Assembly: GCA_021816505.1 (NCBI GenBank)
Contig: JAKAXS010000228.1
Coordinates: 1 to 5,394 of the forward strand
DNA length: 5,394 nt
Source: Pseudomonadota bacterium
Lineage (GTDB): Bacteria > Pseudomonadota > Alphaproteobacteria > Rhizobiales > Hyphomicrobiaceae
Direction of reading: 5' to 3'
A program made the translations under genes and the position numbers. Shown here piece after piece: positions 1 through 5,394 of the stretch. The notes beneath the pieces are model-generated. The model was not told where the DNA came from. It saw nothing but the letters and a program-made list of their open reading frames with translations, and did no database searches. Every line of letters starts with the position of its first letter. The stretch's first letter is position 1.

Positions 1-1
1 C

Positions 2-64
2 GACGAGTTGTTCTGGGGGGACGACCGGCTGGAGCAGGCTGTGGCCTGGGCGAAACGCCTTTAG
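2..64 (+). CDS. C-terminal end of a DsbA-family isomerase, probably 2-hydroxychromene-2-carboxylate isomerase (partial)
   Basis: Only the last 20 codons and a TAG stop are present; the gene begins before the window. The visible residues read DELFWGDDRLEQAVAWAKRL. The F-W-G-x-D-R-L motif close to the C-terminus is typical of 2-hydroxychromene-2-carboxylate isomerase and related kappa-GST/DsbA-fold proteins, where it follows the cis-Pro loop (not visible here). Characterised family members use glutathione to isomerise 2-hydroxychromene-2-carboxylate in naphthalene degradation. Many alphaproteobacterial homologues have no known substrate, so the true role here is open. The family call rests on a short tail and could also fit another DsbA-like oxidoreductase. 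A GC-rich inverted repeat follows about 10 bases after the stop. Confidence 0.5.
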   Translation, partial: DELFWGDDRLEQAVAWAKRL

Positions 65-74
65 GCCAACCGCC

Positions 75-100
75 GGCCCGCCCTAATTTCGTCGCGGGCC
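75..100 (+). terminator. Possible weak hairpin terminator after the isomerase gene
   Basis: GGCCCGC (75-81) and GCGGGCC (94-100) form an exact 7-bp inverted repeat with a 12-base loop, starting 10 bases after the stop of the upstream gene. No T-run follows, so it is not a canonical Rho-independent terminator. It may stabilise the 3' end or act with Rho, or may be chance in GC-rich DNA. Confidence 0.22.
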
Positions 101-125
101 GAGCCTCTATCGACACCGAACTGAC

Positions 126-132
126 AAGGGGA
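126..132 (+). promoter_or_regulatory. Ribosome binding site of the Cys-module secreted protein
   Basis: AAGGGGA lies 6 bases before the ATG at 139. This fixes the start of the following gene and supports it as a translated gene. Confidence 0.7.
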
Positions 133-138
133 CGTGTC

Positions 139-714
139 ATGCGTACGAGCAGGCAGCCGGCCATTCGATCGATCGTAGCTTCCGCCATCCTGATATGGGC
201 GTCCGGAGCAGCACCCCTGTTCGCGCAGGACGCCGTAGCACCCGCGGCCGAGATGCCGGCAGCGGAAGAGGCGACAGCCGCACCACCCGCAGCCAGCGCG
301 ATCCCGAAGCCTGCCGCGGAAAAGAAGCCTGCGAAGAAGACCGCAAAGAAGAAGGTCTCGTGTGACGGGCTGTTCGAAGCCGCTTGCAAGGAAGCGCCCG
401 ACAATTGCGCCTGGACTGCCGGCACTCCGGCACCGGACGGCGCACCCGCGAAGGGCTCTTGCATCACCGTCGACAAATCGACGGCCAAAGGCACAAAGAC
501 GTCGTGCCCGACGATGTTCCAGGCACTGTGCAACGAGACGAAGGGGTGCACCTGGGCTGAGGGAGCACCCGGTGCCGACGGCAAACCCACGGCGGGCGCC
601 TGCACATACGGCAAGGCCAAGAAGGCCGCTGCCGCGAAGAAGGAGACGGCCGCAGCGCCTCCGGCATCAGCCGAACCTGCTCCGGACGCCTTTACCGACC
701 AGCAGGCGCCGTAA
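139..714 (+). CDS. Secreted Ala/Lys/Pro-rich protein with two tandem four-cysteine modules
   Basis: This 191-residue protein of unknown function is probably exported. Residues 1-29 look like a Sec signal peptide: basic N-region (R2, R5, R10), hydrophobic core about 12-25, and a likely cleavage site LFA|QD after A29. Residues 30-72 are an Ala/Pro/Glu-rich linker that becomes Lys-rich. Two homologous Cys modules follow, with cysteines at 75, 83, 90, 108 and at 123, 131, 137, 155. Spacing is C-x7-C-x6-C-x17-C and C-x7-C-x5-C-x17-C. Both copies share F four residues after the first Cys, C-x-W at the third Cys, and G-x-P-x2-D-G-x-P-x3-G-x-C at the end. An AK-rich stretch (about 159-172) and an Ala/Pro tail finish the chain. 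Eight cysteines in an exported protein suggest two disulphides per module. The basic linkers could bind an acidic surface such as envelope polymer or nucleic acid; this is inference. The start is supported by AAGGGGA 6 bases upstream. I do not recognise the family. Confidence 0.85.
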   Translation: MRTSRQPAIRSIVASAILIWASGAAPLFAQDAVAPAAEMPAAEEATAAPPAASAIPKPAAEKKPAKKTAKKKVSCDGLFEAACKEAPDNCAWTAGTPAPDGAPAKGSCITVDKSTAKGTKTSCPTMFQALCNETKGCTWAEGAPGADGKPTAGACTYGKAKKAAAAKKETAAAPPASAEPAPDAFTDQQAP

Positions 715-728
715 CGGCTGGAACCGTC

Positions 729-1367
729 CTAGAACAATGGATTGGAGCCGCCCGAGCCCATCCACATGAAGGCGAGCGGCGAGAGCGCGGCCGTGAGCGC
801 AACGACGTTCTTCGCCGGCATGATGTGCGCCATGGCGAACCCGCCGGCCGACTGATACGTCGAGAACACCTGCTGCGTCTGTTCGGTGATCGTCGTGGCG
901 GCATCGGTCATGGCCGCATTCGCCTTTGCGGCGGGCCAGGCGATGCTATCGGGAACGCCCTGCGCCATCATCGCGTAGGCCATCGGCCAGGCGAACGTGG
1001 GTCCACGCAGCGCCGTTCCCCAGAACGCTGCGAACGGCGTGAACGCCCACGTCATCGCCATCATCTGCGAGGCCATGGCCGGCGGCTGAAACGGTGCCGG
1101 CGTCGGCTGGACAGCCCAAGGCGTGAAGGCGAGCCACGGATTGACCGGCTCCGGCTGGCGGCCCCAATGGCTCGTCGTACCGTGCGGATTGAACCACGAA
1201 AGGTGATCCCGGCTGCGGGGCGCGGCCGCAGCGCGCGCGGGCGCGGCCCAGAAGTCCATGGCCTGCTGTGCGAAGACGTTCATCGCCGCGGCCGACGCGT
1301 TGGCATAGCCCACGGCGGCGTCGCGATAGTTCTCGGAAAGCCGAGCGTACATGCGTGTGTCGAGCAT
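729..1367 (-). CDS. Trp/Met/Ala-rich hypothetical protein, possibly phasin-like
   Basis: The ATG at 1367 is chosen because AAGGA lies 8 bases upstream; an in-frame ATG three codons earlier sits right on that Shine-Dalgarno. The product has 212 residues. Its N-terminal 45 or so residues (SENYRDAAVGYANASAAAMN onward) and a stretch near 150-185 (AAKANAAMTDAATTITEQTQ) look like amphipathic helices rich in Ala and Gln, as in phasins, which coat polyhydroxyalkanoate granules. The central part is full of Trp, Pro, Met and Phe and has no clear catalytic motif. There is no signal peptide. The C-terminal 25 residues are moderately hydrophobic, so membrane or granule surface association is possible. The promoter region has two TGC-N6-GCA dyads, which recall the TGC-rich sites of the PHA regulator PhaR and weakly support the phasin idea. 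The gene converges with the Cys-module gene, with 14 bases between the stops. The gene call is fairly safe; the function is tentative. Confidence 0.75.
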   Translation of the reverse strand: MLDTRMYARLSENYRDAAVGYANASAAAMNVFAQQAMDFWAAPARAAAAPRSRDHLSWFNPHGTTSHWGRQPEPVNPWLAFTPWAVQPTPAPFQPPAMASQMMAMTWAFTPFAAFWGTALRGPTFAWPMAYAMMAQGVPDSIAWPAAKANAAMTDAATTITEQTQQVFSTYQSAGGFAMAHIMPAKNVVALTAALSPLAFMWMGSGGSNPLF

Positions 1368-1375
1368 GGCAGGCA

Positions 1376-1380
1376 TCCTT
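1376..1380 (-). promoter_or_regulatory. Ribosome binding site that sets the start of the phasin-like gene
   Basis: On the reverse strand AAGGA is followed by 8 bases and then ATG (1367). It overlaps the alternative upstream ATG at 1376, which therefore lacks usable Shine-Dalgarno spacing. Confidence 0.6.
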
Positions 1381-1400
1381 CGATGAAGCTTACAGGCCGG

Positions 1401-1429
1401 CCTATAGCAGAAATTTTGCACCGCAGCAA
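1401..1429 (-). promoter_or_regulatory. Candidate sigma-70 type promoter of the phasin-like gene
   Basis: Reverse strand: TTGCTG (1429-1424), 17-base spacer, TATAGG (1406-1401). It matches 3 of 6 and 4 of 6 consensus bases. A start about 7 bases beyond the -10 box would give a leader of roughly 27 bases that includes the AAGGA site. The -35 box overlaps the right half of the first TGC-N6-GCA dyad, so a bound regulator would probably block it. Confidence 0.4.
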
Positions 1430-1446
1430 TACCTGCGGCGGTGCAG
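1416..1446. promoter_or_regulatory. Two adjacent TGC-N6-GCA dyads, candidate operator
   Basis: Site 1 is TTGC-ACCGCA-GCAA (1416-1429) and site 2 is CTGC-GGCGGT-GCAG (1433-1446). Both are perfect in their outer four bases, have equal N6 spacers, and sit 17 bp apart centre to centre. The region also forms a larger imperfect dyad, with ATTTTGC at 1413-1419 against GCAAAAT at 1447-1453. It overlaps the -35 region of the phasin-like gene. TGC-rich inverted half-sites are known for PhaR of alphaproteobacteria, described there with shorter 3-4 base spacers, so the match is suggestive only. A structural (RNA 3'-end) role for the upstream operon is an alternative, but no T-run follows. Confidence 0.4.
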
Positions 1447-1478
1447 CAAAATCCGCGCGTACAGAAAGGTGAATTATT

Positions 1479-1907
1479 TCAGGCGGTTCTGCCCGCTATC
1501 AGCCAATACACAAGACCAGCGGCAAAGCCGGCCGTCGCCAGGACCTGCCAAACGGTCGCAGGCGGCATCGTCATCGCCTGGCTTTGACCGAGTTGCGCCA
1601 GCAGCGGAACGCAGGCGAGCGAGACACCGCCGCCGATCATATAGAAGAGCCACGAGCGGATGCGCCCCACCTCGCCGATGATGATCACCGCCAGCGCCGG
1701 AATGACCGACAGGCCGGACGTCAGCGCCGTCATCTGCTGAAAAATGTAGAAGGTGCGGATAACCGTTTCTTCCCCCGGCTGAGCCGAGTGCATCGCCTGG
1801 GTGAAATGTTCCAGACCCAGCGACACCACGATTGCCGCCGCCGCACAGGCCGCCAGCACGAACGCGATGGGAATGAGGATCAGCCGGCCAACCGTTCTCC
1901 AGAACAA
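1479..1907 (-). CDS. Four-span integral membrane protein of unknown function, downstream of rlmN
   Basis: The start is placed at the TTG at 1907, not at the in-frame ATG at 1991. AAGGGAG lies exactly 6 bases before the TTG, the hydrophobic protein begins there (MFWRTVGRLILIPIAFVLAA), and the longer version would overlap the rlmN coding end by 73 bases with a charged tail. The product has 142 residues. Four hydrophobic segments lie near residues 8-31, 58-80, 85-106 and 118-137. A hydrophilic loop of about 35-55 holds HAMHSAQPGEE and a short basic turn (GRIR) is near 81-84. No catalytic motif is visible. It resembles the uncharacterised small membrane proteins often found next to rlmN in Hyphomicrobiales (from memory, not checked). 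It starts 11 bases after the rlmN stop and its ribosome site overlaps that stop, so co-transcription and translational coupling are likely. Confidence 0.8.
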   Translation of the reverse strand: MFWRTVGRLILIPIAFVLAACAAAAIVVSLGLEHFTQAMHSAQPGEETVIRTFYIFQQMTALTSGLSVIPALAVIIIGEVGRIRSWLFYMIGGGVSLACVPLLAQLGQSQAMTMPPATVWQVLATAGFAAGLVYWLIAGRTA

Positions 1908-1913
1908 GCCAGG

Positions 1914-1918
1914 CTCCC

Positions 1919-1920
<2 letters not shown>
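1914..1920 (-). promoter_or_regulatory. Ribosome binding site overlapping the rlmN stop; decides a TTG start
   Basis: The reverse strand reads TAAGGGAG, in which the rlmN TAA stop (1921-1919) shares bases with the Shine-Dalgarno AAGGGAG. Six bases later comes TTG (1907). A terminating ribosome would be placed directly on the next initiation site. Confidence 0.6.
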
Positions 1921-3117
<1,197 letters not shown>

Positions 3118-3121
<4 letters not shown>

Positions 3122-3163
3122 CTCTCGCAATCACGGCCGGGTGCGGCGGATGGCGAGAGATGT
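3118..3163 (-). promoter_or_regulatory. Inverted repeat that would pair the rlmN start codon region with its leader
   Basis: ACATCTCTCGC (3118-3128) is the exact reverse complement of GCGAGAGATGT (3153-3163); the loop is 24 bases. In an rlmN transcript starting upstream of 3163, the 5' arm would pair with GCGAGAG plus the ATG and following T. This would hide the only purine-rich stretch near the start. It could act as an RNA switch on initiation, or as a DNA operator if transcription starts inside it. No downstream T-run makes it a terminator. Confidence 0.4.
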
Positions 3164-3187
3164 AGTCCGGTTCGGTCAGCGCTGCAA
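3159..3187 (-). promoter_or_regulatory. Weak candidate promoter for rlmN
   Basis: Reverse strand: TTGCAG (3187-3182), 17-base spacer, TACATC (3164-3159). Each box matches 3 of 6 consensus bases, so this is weak. If used, the transcript would begin near 3152 and would lack the 5' arm of the inverted repeat, in which case the repeat could only act as DNA. Confidence 0.22.
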
Positions 3188-3227
3188 TGCGGCGCGTCGT
3201 AAGCGTGAATTAACGCTGATGGGGGCC

Positions 3228-3305
3228 TTAAATAAAGCCAAGCACCTTCAACAGAATGATGCCGACGATGGGTACCCCGGCCAGCCAAAGGATGATGTAG
3301 CGCAT
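3228..3305 (-). CDS. 25-residue single-span small membrane protein
   Basis: A very short gene: ATG at 3305, TAA at 3230-3228. GGAGAGG (3317-3311) stands 5 bases before the ATG, the strongest ribosome site in this part of the window. The product begins MRYIILWLAGVPIVG and ends KVLGFI. One basic residue follows the start Met, then there is an almost unbroken hydrophobic stretch with a G-x-P kink and a single Lys near position 20. That pattern fits a one-span inner-membrane miniprotein, N-terminus probably inside. Similar tiny proteins with an MRYIILWL-type start occur in Hyphomicrobiales (from memory, not checked). The same frame is open far upstream as the antisense of fpr, but that part is a shadow. 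It lies 106 bases before rlmN on the same strand and may share its transcript. Function unknown. Confidence 0.65.
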   Translation of the reverse strand: MRYIILWLAGVPIVGIILLKVLGFI

Positions 3306-3310
3306 TAAAG

Positions 3311-3317
3311 CCTCTCC
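3311..3317 (-). promoter_or_regulatory. Ribosome binding site of the 25-residue membrane protein
   Basis: GGAGAGG on the reverse strand, 5 bases before the ATG at 3305. It is the main evidence that this very short frame is translated. Confidence 0.6.
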
Positions 3318-3319
3318 AG

Positions 3320-3348
3320 AACGATGTTGCATTCGCCACAACAACGTT
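3320..3348. repeat. Imperfect inverted repeat between the small membrane protein gene and fpr
   Basis: AACGATGTTG (3320-3329) and CAACAACGTT (3339-3348) are inverted repeats matching at 9 of 10 positions, with a 9-base spacer. They sit in the 183-bp divergent region, just upstream of the small gene's ribosome site. The size and spacing would fit a dimeric regulator's operator or a leader hairpin of the small gene. No known box is recognised, and I found no convincing -35/-10 pair for either divergent gene in 3306-3488. Confidence 0.3.
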
Positions 3349-3488
3349 GCTTGCGCCCGACTTGTTCCTTTGCTGATCTTCCTTTCCGGACCCGCGACAA
3401 TGCGTGCCGCCGGCCTCTTCCGGCGTATGTTAACAGACCGGTTCGGCGCTCGCGTTTGCGCGGGCAGCAATCCTGCAGAGTGTTGTGT

Positions 3489-4262
3489 ATGGCCGCGTTC
3501 ACCAACGAATCCGTTATCTCCGTCCGCCACTGGACCGACACCGTCTTCAGCTTCACGGCCACGCGAAGCCCGACGCTGCGTTTCGAGAACGGCCAGTTCG
3601 TGATGATGGGGCTGGAAGTGGACGGCAAGCCGCTGACGCGCGCCTATAGCCTCGTCTCCGCCAACTACGACGACCACCTGGAATTCCTGTCGATCAAGGT
3701 TGCCAACGGTCCGCTGACCTCGCGCCTGCAGCACATCAAGGCGGGCGACCAGATCCTCGTCGGCAAGAAACCGACGGGCACCCTCGTGCTCGACAACCTT
3801 CGTCCCGGCCGCAATCTCTACCTGCTGGGCACCGGCACGGGGCTGGCGCCCTTCATGTCGCTGATCCGCGACCCCTCGATGTACGAGCGCTTCGAAAAAG
3901 TGATCCTGGTGCACGGCTGCCGCCGCGTTTCGGAACTGGCGTACGGCGATCGCATCATGCACGAACTGCCGCAGGACGAGTATCTGGGCGACGCGATGCG
4001 CGGCAAGCTGATCTACTATCCGACGGTGACGCGCGAGCCTTTCAAGGCGATGGGCCGCGTGACGGAGTTCGTCTCCTCCGGCCACTTCTATTCGGATCTC
4101 GATCTCGCACCGCTCTCGGCCGAGCACGACCGCGCCATGGTGTGCGGCGGACCCGACATGCTGCGCGACCTGAAGGACTACTACCTTGCCCGTGGCTTCC
4201 GCGAAGGCCACCTCGGCGACCCGGCCGAGTTCGTGATCGAGAAGGCCTTCGTCGAAAAGTAG
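3489..4262 (+). CDS. fpr: Ferredoxin/flavodoxin-NADP+ reductase (bacterial FPR type)
   Basis: FAD enzyme that moves electrons between NADPH and ferredoxin or flavodoxin in the cytoplasm. It supports oxidative-stress defence, Fe-S and radical-SAM enzymes, and other reductive steps. The product has 257 residues, the usual length of the bacterial single-chain family. Residues about 1-100 form the FAD barrel with the flavin motif R51-A-Y-S54. The NADP-binding half has G114-T-G-T-G-L-A-P-F, the ribose-phosphate region VHGCRRVSELAY (141-152) and C-G-G-P at 219-222. The C-terminus EKAFVEK is of the type in which an aromatic residue near the end stacks against the flavin, as in Rhodobacter and Azotobacter FPRs. 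The ATG at 3489 is chosen because homology starts at once after it; a weak AGAG lies 8 bases upstream and earlier in-frame codons look non-coding. The stop is 3 bases from the stop of convergent aroB. All key residues are present. Confidence 0.95.
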   Translation: MAAFTNESVISVRHWTDTVFSFTATRSPTLRFENGQFVMMGLEVDGKPLTRAYSLVSANYDDHLEFLSIKVANGPLTSRLQHIKAGDQILVGKKPTGTLVLDNLRPGRNLYLLGTGTGLAPFMSLIRDPSMYERFEKVILVHGCRRVSELAYGDRIMHELPQDEYLGDAMRGKLIYYPTVTREPFKAMGRVTEFVSSGHFYSDLDLAPLSAEHDRAMVCGGPDMLRDLKDYYLARGFREGHLGDPAEFVIEKAFVEK

Positions 4263-4265
4263 CCG

Positions 4266-5394
4266 CTACCCGATTTCGCGCACCAGGAAATCACGCACCT
4301 TGGCCGGATCGACGTCGCGGGTGACGAACGCCTCGCCGATGCCGCGCACGAGTATGAAGGTCGCCTTGCCTTGCTGCACCTTCTTGTCCTGTGCCATCAG
4401 GCGAACGAGTTCGTCGGCATCGGCCTTGCCGCCGGGGATGTCGCCGATGCGCGTCGGCAGGCCCACCGCTTCCAGATGCGCGGCACCGCGCGCGGCCGTG
4501 CCGGCCGGACACAAGCCAAGCTCTTCGGAGAAGCGCAACGCCAGCGCCATGCCGATCGCCACGCCTTCGCCATGCAGCAGGCGATCTGAATATCCGGTCC
4601 AGGCTTCCAGCGCATGACCGAAGGTGTGGCCCAGATTGAGCAGCGCGCGATCGCCGGTCTCGTGCTCGTCGCGCGCCACGATCGCCGCCTTCGCCTTCAC
4701 GCTCGTCTCGATCGCGTGCTCCAGCGCGTCCGGCTTCAGAGCGAACACGCCTTGCCAGTTCTTCTCCAGCCACGCGAAGAACGCCGCATCGCCCAGCAGC
4801 CCATACTTCGCCACCTCGGCATAGCCGGCCCGCATCTCGCGCGCGCTCAGCGTCGCCAGCACGCCGGTATCCGCCAGCACGAGGCTCGGCTGATGAAACA
4901 CGCCAATCAGGTTCTTGCCCTGCGGCGTGTTGATCCCCGTCTTGCCGCCGACCGAGCTATCGACTTGCGCCAGCAGCGTGGTGGGAATCTGCACGAAACG
5001 AACGCCGCGACGCAGGATGCCGGCGGCAAAACCCGCAAGGTCGCCGATCACGCCGCCGCCGAACGCGACGACGAGATCGCCCCGCTCAAGGCCCAGTTCC
5101 AGCAGCCGCTCGCACAACGGACCCAGTTCGCGAAAGCTCTTCGTCGCCTCGCCCGCCGGCAGCACGATGGAGCCCGCGACCTTCACCGCAGGATGCAACC
5201 CTGCCTCCAGGGCTTTGAGGTGATGCGACGCGACCGTGCCGTCCGTCACGATCCCACACTTTGCGCCCGGCAGCCGCGAGGCGATCAGGCGTCCTGCATC
5301 GGCAAGGAGATCTCGCCCGATCAGCACGTCATACGTGCGTGCGCCAAGCGCGACCGATACCGCGCGAGTGCCCTGTGCCGTGTCGCGAGAAAGA
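4266..5394 (-). CDS. aroB: 3-Dehydroquinate synthase (5' end outside the window)
   Basis: Second enzyme of the shikimate pathway: it converts DAHP to 3-dehydroquinate in the cytoplasm, using NAD+ and a divalent metal. Counting from the internal GTG at 5327 as residue 1, the NAD-binding G-G-G-V-I-G-D lies at 90-96, the PTTLLAQVDSSVGGKTGIN block at 115-133 and NLIGVFHQP at 139-147. The probable metal ligands are E171 (GYAEVAKYG), H234 (LNLGHTFGHALE) and H252 (HGEGVAIGM). H238 is also conserved. The frame stays open from 5327 to the right edge with family-like residues (VSVALGARTYDVLIG) and no ATG, GTG or TTG in that stretch. The true start therefore lies beyond 5394, and the GTG at 5327 is internal. 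In many alphaproteobacteria aroK precedes aroB, which would place aroK just off the right edge; that is expectation only. It ends tail-to-tail with fpr and no terminator is seen between them. Confidence 0.97.
   Translation of the reverse strand, partial: LSRDTAQGTRAVSVALGARTYDVLIGRDLLADAGRLIASRLPGAKCGIVTDGTVASHHLKALEAGLHPAVKVAGSIVLPAGEATKSFRELGPLCERLLELGLERGDLVVAFGGGVIGDLAGFAAGILRRGVRFVQIPTTLLAQVDSSVGGKTGINTPQGKNLIGVFHQPSLVLADTGVLATLSAREMRAGYAEVAKYGLLGDAAFFAWLEKNWQGVFALKPDALEHAIETSVKAKAAIVARDEHETGDRALLNLGHTFGHALEAWTGYSDRLLHGEGVAIGMALALRFSEELGLCPAGTAARGAAHLEAVGLPTRIGDIPGGKADADELVRLMAQDKKVQQGKATFILVRGIGEAFVTRDVDPAKVRDFLVREIG

Noticed and set aside
712..731. ACGG-CTGGAA-CCGT hairpin between the converging genes as a bidirectional terminator
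   Set aside because: A 4-bp stem without T-runs is too weak to support.
362..769. Forward open frame in a second frame of the Cys-module gene
   Set aside because: Arg/Pro-rich out-of-frame translation; the 139-714 frame has the signal peptide, ribosome site and duplicated Cys modules.
1413..1453. The dyad region read as a Rho-independent terminator of the rlmN operon
   Set aside because: The stem is followed by AAAATTTC on the reverse strand, not by a T-run, and it overlaps a better-supported promoter; an operator role seemed more likely.
825..1472. 215-residue forward open frame antisense to the phasin-like gene
   Set aside because: Extremely Arg/Gly/His-rich as expected for an antisense shadow; the reverse frame has a proper ribosome site, promoter and protein-like composition. 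The choice is less certain than for rlmN because the phasin-like protein is itself unrecognised.
3202..3217. AGCGT-GAATTA-ACGCT hairpin after the small membrane protein gene, as a terminator
   Set aside because: Only 5 bp of stem and no T-run on the reverse strand; could equally be chance.
3306..4211. Long reverse-strand open frame antisense to fpr, running into the 25-residue gene
   Set aside because: It mirrors fpr, whose motifs are clear. Its composition (many His, Gln, Arg, Val) is typical of an antisense shadow in GC-rich DNA; only the last 25 codons have their own ribosome site.

Overview
The window is GC-rich, gene-dense bacterial chromosome. Several features suggest an alphaproteobacterium, probably of the Hyphomicrobiales (Rhizobiales): the short bacterial-type ferredoxin-NADP reductase ending in AFVEK, the form of RlmN with a small membrane-protein gene directly behind it, the AroB sequence, and the phasin-like and tiny membrane proteins. 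This placement is an inference from protein style, not from a marker gene. I see no rRNA, tRNA, CRISPR array, insertion sequence or prophage gene.

Left part (1-1478): the window opens with the last 20 codons of a forward gene that looks like a DsbA-fold 2-hydroxychromene-2-carboxylate isomerase. Next comes a forward gene for a secreted Ala/Lys/Pro-rich protein carrying two copies of a four-cysteine module. It converges with a reverse gene for a Trp/Met/Ala-rich, possibly phasin-like protein. That gene's promoter region holds two adjacent TGC-N6-GCA dyads.

Middle part (1479-3305), all on the reverse strand: a 25-residue single-span membrane protein with a strong ribosome binding site, then rlmN (23S rRNA A2503 / tRNA A37 C2-methyltransferase), then a four-span membrane protein. 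The membrane protein most likely starts at a TTG whose Shine-Dalgarno overlaps the rlmN stop codon, so the two genes look translationally coupled. An exact 11-bp inverted repeat lies across the rlmN start codon.

Right part (3306-5394): a 183-bp divergent intergenic region, then the complete forward gene fpr (ferredoxin/flavodoxin-NADP+ reductase). Only 3 bp separate its stop from the stop of the convergent aroB (3-dehydroquinate synthase, shikimate pathway). The reading frame of aroB runs off the right edge, so its start is outside the window.

Most of the window is housekeeping: rRNA modification, redox supply and aromatic amino-acid biosynthesis. The less ordinary elements are the tandem Cys-module secreted protein, the start-codon hairpin of rlmN, the tiny membrane protein and the dyad pair in front of the phasin-like gene. 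I found no convincing multi-gene system that is new.
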